Source: Paracoccus tibetensis (GTDB taxonomy: Bacteria; Pseudomonadota; Alphaproteobacteria; Rhodobacterales; Rhodobacteraceae). Taken from it: a DNA stretch of 64,000 bases. The position numbers and the translations under genes were made by a program. The notes under the pieces were generated by a model. The model had not been told where the DNA came from, searched no databases, and saw only the letters and a program-made list of their open reading frames with translations. Below are positions 1 through 8,001 of the stretch, in pieces; within the stretch, counting starts at the first letter, position 1; each line of letters starts with the position of its first letter. Location of the stretch: positions 62,001 to 126,000 of the forward strand of contig NZ_FMVT01000002.1 in the NCBI RefSeq assembly GCF_900102505.1, written 5' to 3'.

Positions 1-352
1 CGGACGAGCCGGACAGCGCCGCGAACCCGCCGCAGCCGATGACGGTCGCCGAGGCGAGCCCGCCCCGGATCTGGCCGATGCAGGCATAGGCAGCGTCGTA
101 CAGCTTGCGGCTCATGCCGGTGACGCTGGCGACGTTGCCCATCAGGATGAACAGCGGCACCACGATCAGCTCGGCATTCGAGGCGAGCGCGAAGGTTTCC
201 GAGGACAGGAGGCCCATCGCGGCGGGCAGGCCGTTCAGCAGCCAGATGCCGGAAAAGCCCACCGCGAACATGGCGAAGGCGACCGGCACGCGGATCAGCA
301 GCAGCACCAGCAGGATGACGAGGCCGAGCGTGCCGGCGAGGACCGGGCTCAA
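1..352 (-). CDS. dctM: TRAP transporter large permease DctM, N-terminal part only
   Basis: Large membrane subunit of a tripartite (TRAP) transporter, which imports organic acids using an ion gradient. The visible N-terminal ~117 residues begin with a hydrophobic segment and contain the family-like stretch VPLFILMGNVA followed by SGMSRKLYDAA-type sequence and a GCGGFAALSGSS segment. The chosen start is a TTG overlapping the dctQ stop (TTGA), since no in-frame ATG lies closer. The gene runs off the window edge, so its C-terminus is unseen. It is the last visible gene of a run that starts with a P450 at 4542, so it probably serves uptake of that system's substrate. The family call is strong; the substrate is inference. 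Confidence 0.85.
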   Translation of the reverse strand, partial: MSPVLAGTLGLVILLVLLLIRVPVAFAMFAVGFSGIWLLNGLPAAMGLLSSETFALASNAELIVVPLFILMGNVASVTGMSRKLYDAAYACIGQIRGGLASATVIGCGGFAALSGSS

Positions 353-852
353 AGCGCGCCCTCCGCCGATTTGCGCGGCGCGCCCGCCAGCAGGAGGCCG
401 GCCCGCATCAGCAGCGCCAGCACGGTGACGCCCGAGAAGGCGACCACAGCATACTGGAACCACGCCAGCGGCAGGCGCAACAGGTTCGTCGAGAGGTTCA
501 GCATCTGGCTCAGCTGCGCGCTGTTCCAGATCGCCCAGGCAATCAGCGCGAAGATCACCGCGCCGAGCAGCGCCGAGGCGATGTCGATCACGCGGTTCAG
601 CCACTCGGGGAAGGACCCCTCGAAGATGTCGACCACGATATGCCCGTCCAGCCGGTCGCAAAGCGCCATGCCGCCGAAGACGATCAGCACCATGGTCATC
701 GTCACCATGTCCTGCGCCCCGTAGAGCGGGCGCCCGAAGTTGCGCCCGATCACGTCCACCAGGATCACGCCGACGACGAACAGAAGCCCCGCCGTGCCGA
801 CAAAGGCGGACAGGCCGATCAGCCTGTCCGTCCAGCGCGTGAGCGCCTCCAT
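349..852 (-). CDS. dctQ: TRAP transporter small permease DctQ
   Basis: Small membrane subunit of the TRAP transporter, 167 residues with four predicted membrane spans. The first two spans flank the typical V-D-V-I-G-R-N-F-G-R-P stretch near residues 30-40. The start ATG at 852 overlaps the dctP stop by one base (TGATG), and the stop overlaps the dctM start, so all three subunits look translationally coupled. A longer upstream open frame exists but runs through dctP and is discarded. It acts in the inner membrane with DctM. The order dctP-dctQ-dctM is the standard one for this family. Confidence 0.88.
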   Translation of the reverse strand: MEALTRWTDRLIGLSAFVGTAGLLFVVGVILVDVIGRNFGRPLYGAQDMVTMTMVLIVFGGMALCDRLDGHIVVDIFEGSFPEWLNRVIDIASALLGAVIFALIAWAIWNSAQLSQMLNLSTNLLRLPLAWFQYAVVAFSGVTVLALLMRAGLLLAGAPRKSAEGAL

Positions 853-1832
853 CACTGCCCGCGCATCGCGGCCAGCGCCGCCTCGCCGCCGACATCGGCG
901 ATATAGGCGTCGGTCACCGGCGCCAGCGCGGCGTCGAAGGCGGCGATCTCGTCCTCGGACAGGTCGATCACCGTGGTGCGGTCCGAGGCGCGGGCGGCGT
1001 CGATCCCGGCATCGGCGGTGGCCTTCCATGCCTCTTCGGCGCGGCGCGACAGCTCGGCGCGCATCTCGGTGTCCAGCGCGGCCTTCGCCTCGTCGGGCAG
1101 GCCGTCATAGGCGGCCTTGTTCATCACCGTGAAGAAGCTGAGCCGGCCGAGGTTCGCGCCGAGTGACATGGTCCCCACGACCTCGTCCAGCTTGAAGTCC
1201 GACATGACCGAGGCGCCGCTGACCAGCCCGTCGATCAGGCCGGTCTGGAGGCCGTTATAGACCTGCGTGATCGGCAGCTGCACCGGAGTCGCGCCGAGCG
1301 CCTCGATGGCCTCGGCCGCGGCGGCGCCCGAGACGCGGATCTTCAGGCCGCGCAGGTCCTCGGGCGCGCGGATCTCGCGGTCGCGCATCATCAGGACGTT
1401 CGGCTCGGAGCCCCAGAGGGCCAGAACCTCGGTCATCGGGAATTCACTCGCCAGCTCGCCCTCGAAGGCGCGCCACATCGCCTCATGCGCGGGCTGGTCC
1501 AGCTCCAGCGCGCCGGGCAGCTCGACGATCATGCTTTTGGGGAATTGCGACGAGGTGTAGCCGGGCAGGCCCCAGCCCATCTCGGCCGTGCCCTGCACGA
1601 CGCGGACATACTGGTCGGCCGGGCCGGCGCCCAGCTCGCCGCCATGGAAGGCGCGCAGGGTCACGGCGCCGCCGGTCCCCTCTTCCAGCGCCTCGGCCAG
1701 AGGCTCGATCTGCGAGGCGGTGATCGTGTGCATGGGCGCGGCCCAGTTGGCATAGCGCAGCTCCTGCGCGTGGGCCGAAACCGTCAGCGCCAGGGCGGCG
1801 GCCGAGGAAAGGATCAGGGTCTTCAGGGTCAT
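852..1832 (-). CDS. dctP: TRAP transporter periplasmic substrate-binding protein DctP
   Basis: Periplasmic solute-binding protein, 326 residues, of the DctP family. A Sec signal peptide covers residues 1-22 and ends AHA before QELRYANW. Arg166 in the GLKIRVSG segment matches the arginine that, in this family, usually binds the carboxylate of the ligand. This suggests an organic acid substrate. A GGGAGGAC-like ribosome site lies just upstream of the ATG. The gene follows the ferredoxin reductase by 27 bases on the same strand, so it is probably part of the P450 operon. The ligand cannot be read from sequence; an aromatic or other carboxylic acid is inferred from context. Confidence 0.88.
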   Translation of the reverse strand: MTLKTLILSSAAALALTVSAHAQELRYANWAAPMHTITASQIEPLAEALEEGTGGAVTLRAFHGGELGAGPADQYVRVVQGTAEMGWGLPGYTSSQFPKSMIVELPGALELDQPAHEAMWRAFEGELASEFPMTEVLALWGSEPNVLMMRDREIRAPEDLRGLKIRVSGAAAAEAIEALGATPVQLPITQVYNGLQTGLIDGLVSGASVMSDFKLDEVVGTMSLGANLGRLSFFTVMNKAAYDGLPDEAKAALDTEMRAELSRRAEEAWKATADAGIDAARASDRTTVIDLSEDEIAAFDAALAPVTDAYIADVGGEAALAAMRGQ

Positions 1833-1859
1833 GATGTCCTCCCAAACATCTTGTGGTGG

Positions 1860-3035
1860 TCAGGCGGCGGTCTTCAGGACCGCGGCCTTCAGCTCGTCCA
1901 GGCTGACGGGCGCGTGGCCAGCCAGCAGCCGGCGCGCCCGCATATGCGCGCCTGCTTTGTTCACCGTCTCGAGCGCCGCAACGCCGATCGCATCGACGCG
2001 GGCGACGATCCCGTCGGCGAGGATCTCCTCGTGCGCATCGGCTCCCGCAAGCCCCGCGATCTGCAGCTTGCGGTCGCCCTGATCGGACCAAAACCACGGC
2101 ACGGCGGCGTAGGACGCCGTAGCACCCTTGGCGATCTGCGCCGCGATGAGCCTTGCATGATCGGTCGCCGCCTGCACGCTTTCCAGCCGCACCTGCCGAC
2201 CGCTGCGGGGGTCCGGAAAGCTGGCGCAATCGCCAAGCGCGAAGATCGCGGGGTCCGAGGTCCGCAGCTGCGCGTCGAGGCGGATGCCGTTCTCGACGGC
2301 AAGCTCCGCGGCCTCGGCCAGCTCGGTATTGGGACAGACGCCGGCGGCCAGCAGCACCGTGTCGGCGGGGACATGGGCGCCATCGGCCAGCGTCACGCCG
2401 GTTTCATCGACCGCCACGGCGGGCTGGCCCAGATGGACCTCGGTGCCCCAGTCATGGTGCAGCATCGCGAAGTAGCGCGACATCAGCGGCGAGACGACGC
2501 GCGCCATCAGCCGCTCTGCCGCCTCGATCACCGCGACCTGATGGCCCAGCTTGCGGGCGGCGGCGGCAAATTCCAGACCGATGAACCCGCCCCCGATCAC
2601 CGCGACGCGGCGGGTGCTCGCCAGAACCTCGCGCAGACGCCCGGCGTCAGCGAGGGTGCGCAGGTCCAGCGCCCGGTCCAGCCCCGCGATCGGCGGGCGC
2701 AAGTTGCGGGTGCCGGTGGCGAGGATCAGGCGGTCGTAATCCAGCCGCCCGCCGGGCAGCACGACCCGACGCGCGTCGCGGTCTATGGCCTCGACCGTGG
2801 TCGAGTGCAGGTAGGTGATGTCCTTCGCCGCGAAGAAGCTTTCGGGCCGCAGGACCAGCGCCTCGGCGTCGCCCGCGGCCAGATAGGCCTTGGAGAGCGG
2901 CGGGCGCTGGTAGGGCAGGCCCGGCTCGGCGCCGATCAGGGTAACGGGGCCGGTGTAGCCCTCCTGCCGCAGGCTGATGGCAGCCTGAAGACCGCCCTGC
3001 CCTGCGCCCACGATGATGACGCCCGGCTGGCTCAA
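1860..3035 (-). CDS. FAD-dependent ferredoxin reductase (P450 partner)
   Basis: NAD(P)H:ferredoxin reductase of the putidaredoxin reductase type, 391 residues. It has an N-terminal FAD motif (VGAGQGG, about residues 9-15), a second dinucleotide motif for NAD(H) (VIGGGFIG, about 146-153), and the FAD-contact motif FALGDCASF near residue 270. Its expected job is to pass electrons from NADH to the adjacent 2Fe-2S ferredoxin and on to the P450. The start overlaps the ferredoxin stop by four bases (ATGA), indicating coupled translation. Length and domain order are normal for the family. NADH rather than NADPH use is assumed from family precedent only. Confidence 0.88.
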   Translation of the reverse strand: MSQPGVIIVGAGQGGLQAAISLRQEGYTGPVTLIGAEPGLPYQRPPLSKAYLAAGDAEALVLRPESFFAAKDITYLHSTTVEAIDRDARRVVLPGGRLDYDRLILATGTRNLRPPIAGLDRALDLRTLADAGRLREVLASTRRVAVIGGGFIGLEFAAAARKLGHQVAVIEAAERLMARVVSPLMSRYFAMLHHDWGTEVHLGQPAVAVDETGVTLADGAHVPADTVLLAAGVCPNTELAEAAELAVENGIRLDAQLRTSDPAIFALGDCASFPDPRSGRQVRLESVQAATDHARLIAAQIAKGATASYAAVPWFWSDQGDRKLQIAGLAGADAHEEILADGIVARVDAIGVAALETVNKAGAHMRARRLLAGHAPVSLDELKAAVLKTAA

Positions 3036-3355
3036 AGCTGCTCCTCGGGCAAGTGGACGACGAGGCCGTCGAGGTCCGCCGTCAGCTTGATCTGGCAGGA
3101 CAGGCGCGAGAGGGGCGTGACCTCGGAGGCAGCGCCCTCCAGCATGTCGTCCTCACCGTCCTCGCGCGGGCCGGTGCGGTCGGCCCAGGCCTCGTCCACA
3201 TAGCAATGGCAGGTGGCGCACATCATCGCGCCGCCGCATTCGCCGACAATGCCGTCCACGTCATTCGCCACGGCGGCCTTCATCACCGACGTGCCCTCGG
3301 GCGCGTCGATCTGGGTCTGGCTGCCGTCGGGTGCGACGAAGGTAAGCTTGACCAT
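3032..3355 (-). CDS. 2Fe-2S ferredoxin, putidaredoxin/adrenodoxin type
   Basis: Small cytoplasmic electron carrier of 107 residues. Cluster ligands are Cys40, Cys46, Cys49 and Cys87, with the C-x5-C-x2-C spacing of vertebrate-type/putidaredoxin-like ferredoxins, almost at putidaredoxin positions. An extra Cys sits at 51. It lies between P450 (11 bases upstream) and reductase (4-base overlap), as in classical class I bacterial P450 systems. The start at 3355 was chosen because it gives the canonical N-terminus MVKLTFV; a longer frame upstream runs into the P450 gene. Its role as P450 redox partner is inferred from context and family. Confidence 0.92.
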   Translation of the reverse strand: MVKLTFVAPDGSQTQIDAPEGTSVMKAAVANDVDGIVGECGGAMMCATCHCYVDEAWADRTGPREDGEDDMLEGAASEVTPLSRLSCQIKLTADLDGLVVHLPEEQL

Positions 3356-3366
3356 GGAATTCTCCT

Positions 3367-4542
3367 TCAGTTCAGGACGACCGGCAGGTTGATCGGGCCG
3401 CGGAAGCCGAAGCCGCGCCACTGGACCGCCTGCCGGTCGGGGAGGGTCATGTTCGGGAAGCGGTCGAAGAGCATCGGCAGGATGATCTTGCCGACCGTGC
3501 GCCGCGCGACATGGGCGCCGGCGCAGTGGTGCGGGCCATTGCCGAAGGACTGGTGGGGGTTCTTGTCGCGGAAGACGAAGAAGTCCTCGCCGTTCTCGAA
3601 CAGCTCCTCGTCCCGGTTGGCGGATGCCTGGATGGTCATCACCGTCTCGCCCTTGGGGATCTCGAAACCGCCCAGCTCGGTGTCGGCGGTGACGAGGCGC
3701 GAGCTGGCCTGGATAGGCGCCACCCACCGGATGGCCTCCTCGAAGGCAGCGCTCCAGGCGCCCTTCGCCTTGACCTCGGCCAGCTGCTCGGGTTTGTCCA
3801 GCAGACCGAAGATGGCGGTCGCCATCGCGTCGCGCGGCTCGTTGATGCCGCCGCCGATTGCGATCTTGAGATTCGCGCGGATCTGGCTCAGCGGGATCGG
3901 GTTCTCGGCCGTCAGCATGACCGAGAAGGCCGACCCGTCCGGCTCGGCGATGCGCTGCGGGGCAAGGCGCGCGAACAGCGCGTCCATCTGGTCATTCGCC
4001 TCGTCCGAGGCCGCGAAGGGCTCGGGCCGCCAGCCGAAGTTGCCGGCCCCGTCGATCAGCCGCTGCGACCAGCGCTGCATCTCGTCATCCGTCGCCTCGG
4101 GGATGCCGAGGATATGGGCGAGGATGCGCGCCGAGAGCGGGCCGCAGAGGGTCGCGAACAGGTCCACCACCTCGCCCCGCGGCAGGCGGCCGATGTAGTC
4201 GGCAGCGAGCTGCTCGTAAAGCGGGCCCCAATCGCTGTTGATCCGCTTGGGCGTCAGCGCCGGGTTGATCGCCCGCCGCTCGGCCAGATGCGCGTCGCCG
4301 TCCTTGCGCATCAAGGTATGGGCGCGAAAGGCCGGCTTCATCGGCGTGTTCGGATCGTCGCTGCTGAAGAGGATGGGGTCGTCCTTGACCAGCTTGGTCA
4401 GCGCCGCCTTGGTCAAAAAGGTCCGCCGCGCCGAGGCGACGCGCAGCACCGGCGCTTCGGCGCGCAGGCGGCGATAGATCGGATACGGGTCCAGCGTCAG
4501 CTGATCCAGCGTGATCTCGGTATCCAGCGGTGCAAGCGCCAT
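3367..4542 (-). CDS. Cytochrome P450, GcoA/CYP255-like
   Basis: Soluble bacterial cytochrome P450 of 391 residues. The heme-ligand motif FGNGPHHCAG places the thiolate at Cys340, and an ExxR-like helix K precedes it. The oxygen-activating I helix reads GGGINEPRD (230-238) instead of the usual A-G-x-D/E-T. From memory, the guaiacol O-demethylase GcoA (CYP255A) has a similar QEPG segment there. Both also share a DPY/NPY..Y-RLRAEAP N-terminus and a GFGFRGP/GWGFRGP C-terminus. GcoA uses a fused reductase, whereas this gene has separate ferredoxin and reductase. Start ATG at 4542 follows GGAGGAGAAGGGGG; the longer frame enters the LysR gene. An aromatic O-demethylase role is plausible but unproven. 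Confidence 0.88.
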   Translation of the reverse strand: MALAPLDTEITLDQLTLDPYPIYRRLRAEAPVLRVASARRTFLTKAALTKLVKDDPILFSSDDPNTPMKPAFRAHTLMRKDGDAHLAERRAINPALTPKRINSDWGPLYEQLAADYIGRLPRGEVVDLFATLCGPLSARILAHILGIPEATDDEMQRWSQRLIDGAGNFGWRPEPFAASDEANDQMDALFARLAPQRIAEPDGSAFSVMLTAENPIPLSQIRANLKIAIGGGINEPRDAMATAIFGLLDKPEQLAEVKAKGAWSAAFEEAIRWVAPIQASSRLVTADTELGGFEIPKGETVMTIQASANRDEELFENGEDFFVFRDKNPHQSFGNGPHHCAGAHVARRTVGKIILPMLFDRFPNMTLPDRQAVQWRGFGFRGPINLPVVLN

Positions 4543-4616
4543 GGGTCCCCCTTCTCCTCCGGTGCAGACAATAGCCAAGCGGCCATTGCCGAACCAGCCG
4601 ATAGGTTTATTATCTG

Positions 4617-4635
4617 CCATCAACAGATTTGATGG
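4617..4635. promoter_or_regulatory. Candidate LysR/NodD-type operator
   Basis: Perfect 7-5-7 inverted repeat CCATCAA-CAGAT-TTGATGG, containing ATC-N9-GAT, the core seen in NodD boxes of LysR-family regulators. It lies between the divergent P450 operon and LysR gene, ending six bases before the LysR start codon. Control of both genes is inferred. Confidence 0.6.
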
Positions 4636-4641
4636 TGCCAC

Positions 4642-5535
4642 ATGACGCTGGACCCCCGCATGCTGGACTTCACCGCGCTCGAGACGCTGCGGCTGGTCCA
4701 TGACCTCGGCTCGTTCACGGCCGCGGCCGAACGGCTGGACGTGAACCAGTCGGCGGTCAGCTACACCATCGCCAAGTTGCGCGGCTGCTTCGGCGATCCG
4801 CTTTTCGTGCGCGAGGGCGGACGGCAGGTGCCAACCGAGCGATGCGAGCAGCTTCTGGCGGGCGCCCGGCAGATGCTGGACCTTCTGGACAGCATGGCGC
4901 AGGCCGACCGTTTCGCTCCGGCCAGCGCCACGCAGACCGTCACCATCGCCTGCAACTACTACGAGCGCATCCTGCTGATCCCCCGCATCGTCGCCGCCCT
5001 ACGCGCCGAGGCGCCGGGCATGTCGGTCCGGGTCATCAACGCGCTCGGCGACGGGCACCACCGCCTGCTCTCGCGCGAGGCGGATGTGCTGGTCGGCCCC
5101 TTCGGGCGCAGCGAGTCGGGCTTCCACACCCGCCGCTTCCATGCCGAGGAATATGCCTGCCTGATGGACCCCGCCCACCTGATGGCCGGCAGGCCGTTGA
5201 CGGTCGAGGACTATTTCGCCCTGCGCCACGTGCTGATCGACTATGGCGGCGGCTGGAAGTCGGCCTATCTGCAGGAACTCGAGGCGGCCGGGCATCGCCT
5301 GACGCCGACGCTGACCGTTCCCAGCCCGGCCGGGCTTGCCGAGCTGCTGTCAGGCTCGAACCTGGTGGCCACTGTCCCCCGGCGCCTCGGCGCGCGGATC
5401 GCGGACCGCCTCGCGATGAGCGACTGCCCCTTCCGCGGCCGGTTCGACCTTTGCGTGGTGTGGACGGCGCGCACCAATGCCTCGGCGATGCACCGATGGC
5501 TGCGCGAGGTGATCCTGGCCAACTGCACCGGCTGA
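4642..5535 (+). CDS. LysR-family regulator, NodD-like
   Basis: DNA-binding transcription regulator of 297 residues. A winged helix-turn-helix covers about residues 8-65 (LDFTALETLRLVHDLGSFT then AAERLDVNQSAVSYTIAKL). It is followed by a ligand-binding domain of the NodD/LinR type, with the typical RSESGFHTRRFHAEEYACL-like block around residue 155. It is transcribed away from the P450-TRAP operon with 99 bases between start codons, the usual layout for a LysR activator of the neighbouring operon. The effector is probably the substrate or product of the P450 pathway (inference). A NodD-type operator candidate overlaps its leader, suggesting autorepression. Confidence 0.87.
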   Translation: MTLDPRMLDFTALETLRLVHDLGSFTAAAERLDVNQSAVSYTIAKLRGCFGDPLFVREGGRQVPTERCEQLLAGARQMLDLLDSMAQADRFAPASATQTVTIACNYYERILLIPRIVAALRAEAPGMSVRVINALGDGHHRLLSREADVLVGPFGRSESGFHTRRFHAEEYACLMDPAHLMAGRPLTVEDYFALRHVLIDYGGGWKSAYLQELEAAGHRLTPTLTVPSPAGLAELLSGSNLVATVPRRLGARIADRLAMSDCPFRGRFDLCVVWTARTNASAMHRWLREVILANCTG

Positions 5536-5550
5536 CCCGGCGCGGCGCGC

Positions 5551-6645
5551 TCAGGCCGTGGTTTCGGTCAGCCCCATGAGGTCGAGGCTGTCGTTCAGGT
5601 CCGCGATCGAGACCTGGTAGCCCGCCGGCGTCGGATCGACCACCATGAACCCGTAGCGCAGCCCGGCGGCGGCGCAGTAGCCGACCTGGGTCATGGTGCA
5701 GCGGTCGCCCTGCACGAATGTCATGAGCCGCGCCCCTGGCTGCATGCTGAAATAGAGATGGTTCAGGTGGCTGCCGTCCACGCTGACCACGAACTCCGCG
5801 TCGCGGAACCGGGCGTAGATCTGCTCTGCCGAGGCGCCGGCAAGGTCGAAGACCTCGAAGCCACGGCGCCTCAGGGTGGCGATGACGGCGTCCTCGTTGG
5901 CGACAAGCCGCACGGCACCCGTCGCGCCGCGACGGAAGTAGACGCGCCGCCCCCCTGCCCGACCACCACCAAAGGATGCCTCGAGCCGGCGGCGCATCTC
6001 GGCATAGCGCCGGCGCTTGCTGCTGCCCTGCGAAAAATCATCGTAGATCGTCAGCCGGTCCACCCGAAGCAGGTCCCATGGCTCGGGCGCAAGACCAAGC
6101 GCCGCGGAATATTCGCCGGCATGCGGCCATGCGGCCGGCTTCGTCAGCAGCAGCGCCTCGTCCTCTTGCCGCAGAAGCGCGGTCGCGCAAGAATCCTGTA
6201 GCCAGTGTCCGAAGAACTGGTGGCTGACGCCGGACATGCAGTAGATCGCCTGCGGCACCCGCCTGATGTGGCGCGTGGCGATGAAGGAGGGCTGCAACTC
6301 CTGGATGCGCAGCGAGCCTCCTTGATGTTCCACCCCCGCCGCATGAACAAGGCAATCCTCGAGCACGTAGCGAACCACCGGCATGTGAACCAGGTCGTCC
6401 CGCGTGGCCAGCGACAGCTCGTAGTCGCCGGAGGGCTTCCCTGCCGCCCCTGCCCGCGCCTTCTCCAGCTGGCTGGGCAGGAAGGCGGGCGGAATGTGGC
6501 GCTCGCGCTCCTCCGCCTGCTCGATCACCGTTTCGACCGCCGCGGCTGCCAGGTCCCTGGTCCGGACACGCCGGGCCGCCAGCTTGTTCGTCAGGGGTCG
6601 CAGTCGCATCGACAAGGCGCTGTCGCGCCGAAGGACCTTGTTCAT
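5551..6645 (-). CDS. GT61-type glycosyltransferase (DUF563)
   Basis: Putative glycosyltransferase of about 364 residues. Recognisable DUF563/GT61 features are a GHWLQDS segment in the middle, then RRVYFRRG...RLVANEDAV, and VSVDGSHLNHLYFSMQPGA toward the C-terminus. The family adds sugars during capsule, lipopolysaccharide or exopolysaccharide synthesis, here probably in the cytoplasm. Start is uncertain: ATG codons at 6645 and 6675 and a TTG at 6702 are all in frame, and none has a strong ribosome site. The gene converges with LysR (15 bases apart) and diverges from an acyltransferase that may decorate the same polysaccharide. The donor and acceptor are unknown. Confidence 0.7.
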   Translation of the reverse strand: MNKVLRRDSALSMRLRPLTNKLAARRVRTRDLAAAAVETVIEQAEERERHIPPAFLPSQLEKARAGAAGKPSGDYELSLATRDDLVHMPVVRYVLEDCLVHAAGVEHQGGSLRIQELQPSFIATRHIRRVPQAIYCMSGVSHQFFGHWLQDSCATALLRQEDEALLLTKPAAWPHAGEYSAALGLAPEPWDLLRVDRLTIYDDFSQGSSKRRRYAEMRRRLEASFGGGRAGGRRVYFRRGATGAVRLVANEDAVIATLRRRGFEVFDLAGASAEQIYARFRDAEFVVSVDGSHLNHLYFSMQPGARLMTFVQGDRCTMTQVGYCAAAGLRYGFMVVDPTPAGYQVSIADLNDSLDLMGLTETTA

Positions 6646-6905
6646 CTTCACACTCGCCAAACCAACCGCCTCCATCTGTCGGCTTGGCAGCCTTACTGGC
6701 AAGAAATTTCAGCATCTTTTTGAACTTGTGGTTAATGCGGGGTGCCGCGCATGGCGTCGCCAGATGTCCTCCGAGCGACTGCACCCGGGACCGCCGCACG
6801 TCCCGGACTTAGGTCAAATCAGAGGCAAGCTTCGTTATCGCCGAAGGACCTTTGCAGATATTCATCGTCCTGGAAGTCACGCCGGTCGCGCGCCGCGCTC
6901 AGGAT

Positions 6906-7982
6906 ATGGAAGACGCCATGCAAGCTCTGCCGGATGCGGTTCAGGCGCGGGTCAACTATGACAGCTTCGATGGGCTGCGGGGCGTCACCGCCCTTGCCGT
7001 CGTCATCTACCACATGGCGCCGCTGGCCGGGACGGGGCAGATCATGCCGCATGGCTATCTGGCGGTGGACCTCTTCTTCGTCCTGAGCGGCTTCGTGATC
7101 GCCGAGGCCTACGGCCCCCGGCTGAGGGCCGGGATGGGGCTTCGCAACTTCATGGCCGTCCGGCTGATGCGCCTCTACCCGCTGTTCTTCCTTGGCCAGG
7201 TGCTGGGCTTCGCGGTGATGGCCGTCACCGGCCATGACCCGGCTGCCTTGGCGCAGGCCTTCGCCGCGGGCGCGCTTTTGCTGCCGCTGCCGGTTTCCTT
7301 CGGCGAGATCGAGCTGATCTATGCGCTGAACTCGCCCTCGTGGTCGCTGTTCTTCGAGCTGGCGATCAACCTGGCATTCGTCTTCCTGGTCCTCGTGACG
7401 CGGAGGAGGCTGGTGCAGCTGATCCTGCTCAGCGCGCTGGCCCTGGTCGCCACCGCCCTGCGCTACGGTAGCCTGGACGTCGGCTGGAACCTTGGCAACT
7501 TCGCGGGCGGCGTGCCGCGGGTGGCTTTCTCGTTCCTCGTCGGCATGGCCCTGGCGCGCAGCGCGCCGGCGATGCGGACCGGAAACGGCGTGCCGCTGGT
7601 GCTGATCCTCGTGGTGCTGACACTTTTCGTCATGCCGGTCACGGCGTGGTGGTTCGACCTGCTGACCGTCGTTGTCGTCCTGCCGGCGGTGGTCTACGCG
7701 GCGGCGTCCCGGCAGCCCACGGGCTTCGTCTCGCGGATGAGCCGGCAGCTGGGCCGCATCTCGTACCCCGTCTACATCATCCACGCGCCGCTGCTGCATC
7801 TGGGCGACTGGCTGATCCGCACGTGGCATGTGCCGCCGGCGCTTCACGGGCTGGCCTGGGCCGCGGTCCTCGCGATCATCCTGCTCCTGTCCGAGCTGGC
7901 GGTGTCGCATTACGACCAGCCGGTGCGGCGCGGCCTGCCGCGCGTGCTGGACCTGATGCGCCGGCCGGGCCGGCCGGCCTGA
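6906..7982 (+). CDS. Acyltransferase 3 family membrane protein (OafA/YrhL-like)
   Basis: Integral membrane O-acyltransferase of about 358 residues with some ten predicted helices. The N-terminal motif FDGLRGVTALAVVIYHM carries the family's conserved Arg and His. LSGFVIAEAY follows, and ISYPVYIIHAPLLH occurs near the C-terminus. Proteins of this family transfer acetyl or succinyl groups to sugars of O-antigen or exopolysaccharide. Start is uncertain: ATG at 6906 is used, but ATG at 6918 is better placed behind GGAAG. The open frame upstream begins with TTG at 6852. The divergent GT61 gene suggests a shared polysaccharide. The 260-base gap between them shows no other gene. Confidence 0.82.
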   Translation: MEDAMQALPDAVQARVNYDSFDGLRGVTALAVVIYHMAPLAGTGQIMPHGYLAVDLFFVLSGFVIAEAYGPRLRAGMGLRNFMAVRLMRLYPLFFLGQVLGFAVMAVTGHDPAALAQAFAAGALLLPLPVSFGEIELIYALNSPSWSLFFELAINLAFVFLVLVTRRRLVQLILLSALALVATALRYGSLDVGWNLGNFAGGVPRVAFSFLVGMALARSAPAMRTGNGVPLVLILVVLTLFVMPVTAWWFDLLTVVVVLPAVVYAAASRQPTGFVSRMSRQLGRISYPVYIIHAPLLHLGDWLIRTWHVPPALHGLAWAAVLAIILLLSELAVSHYDQPVRRGLPRVLDLMRRPGRPA

Positions 7983-7992
7983 ACCGGCCGGC
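7969..7992. terminator. Hairpin between convergent genes
   Basis: Inverted repeat GCCGGCCGG-CCTGAA-CCGGCCGGC overlapping the acyltransferase stop codon. The 9-bp GC stem could end transcription from both sides, but it has no T-run on either strand. Confidence 0.4.
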
Positions 7993-8001
7993 GCCCGCGC
8001 C

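Noticed and set aside
6646..6702. N-terminal extension of the GT61 gene to a TTG
   Set aside because: Two ATG codons lie closer and the extension is not family-like; start left open between 6645 and 6675.
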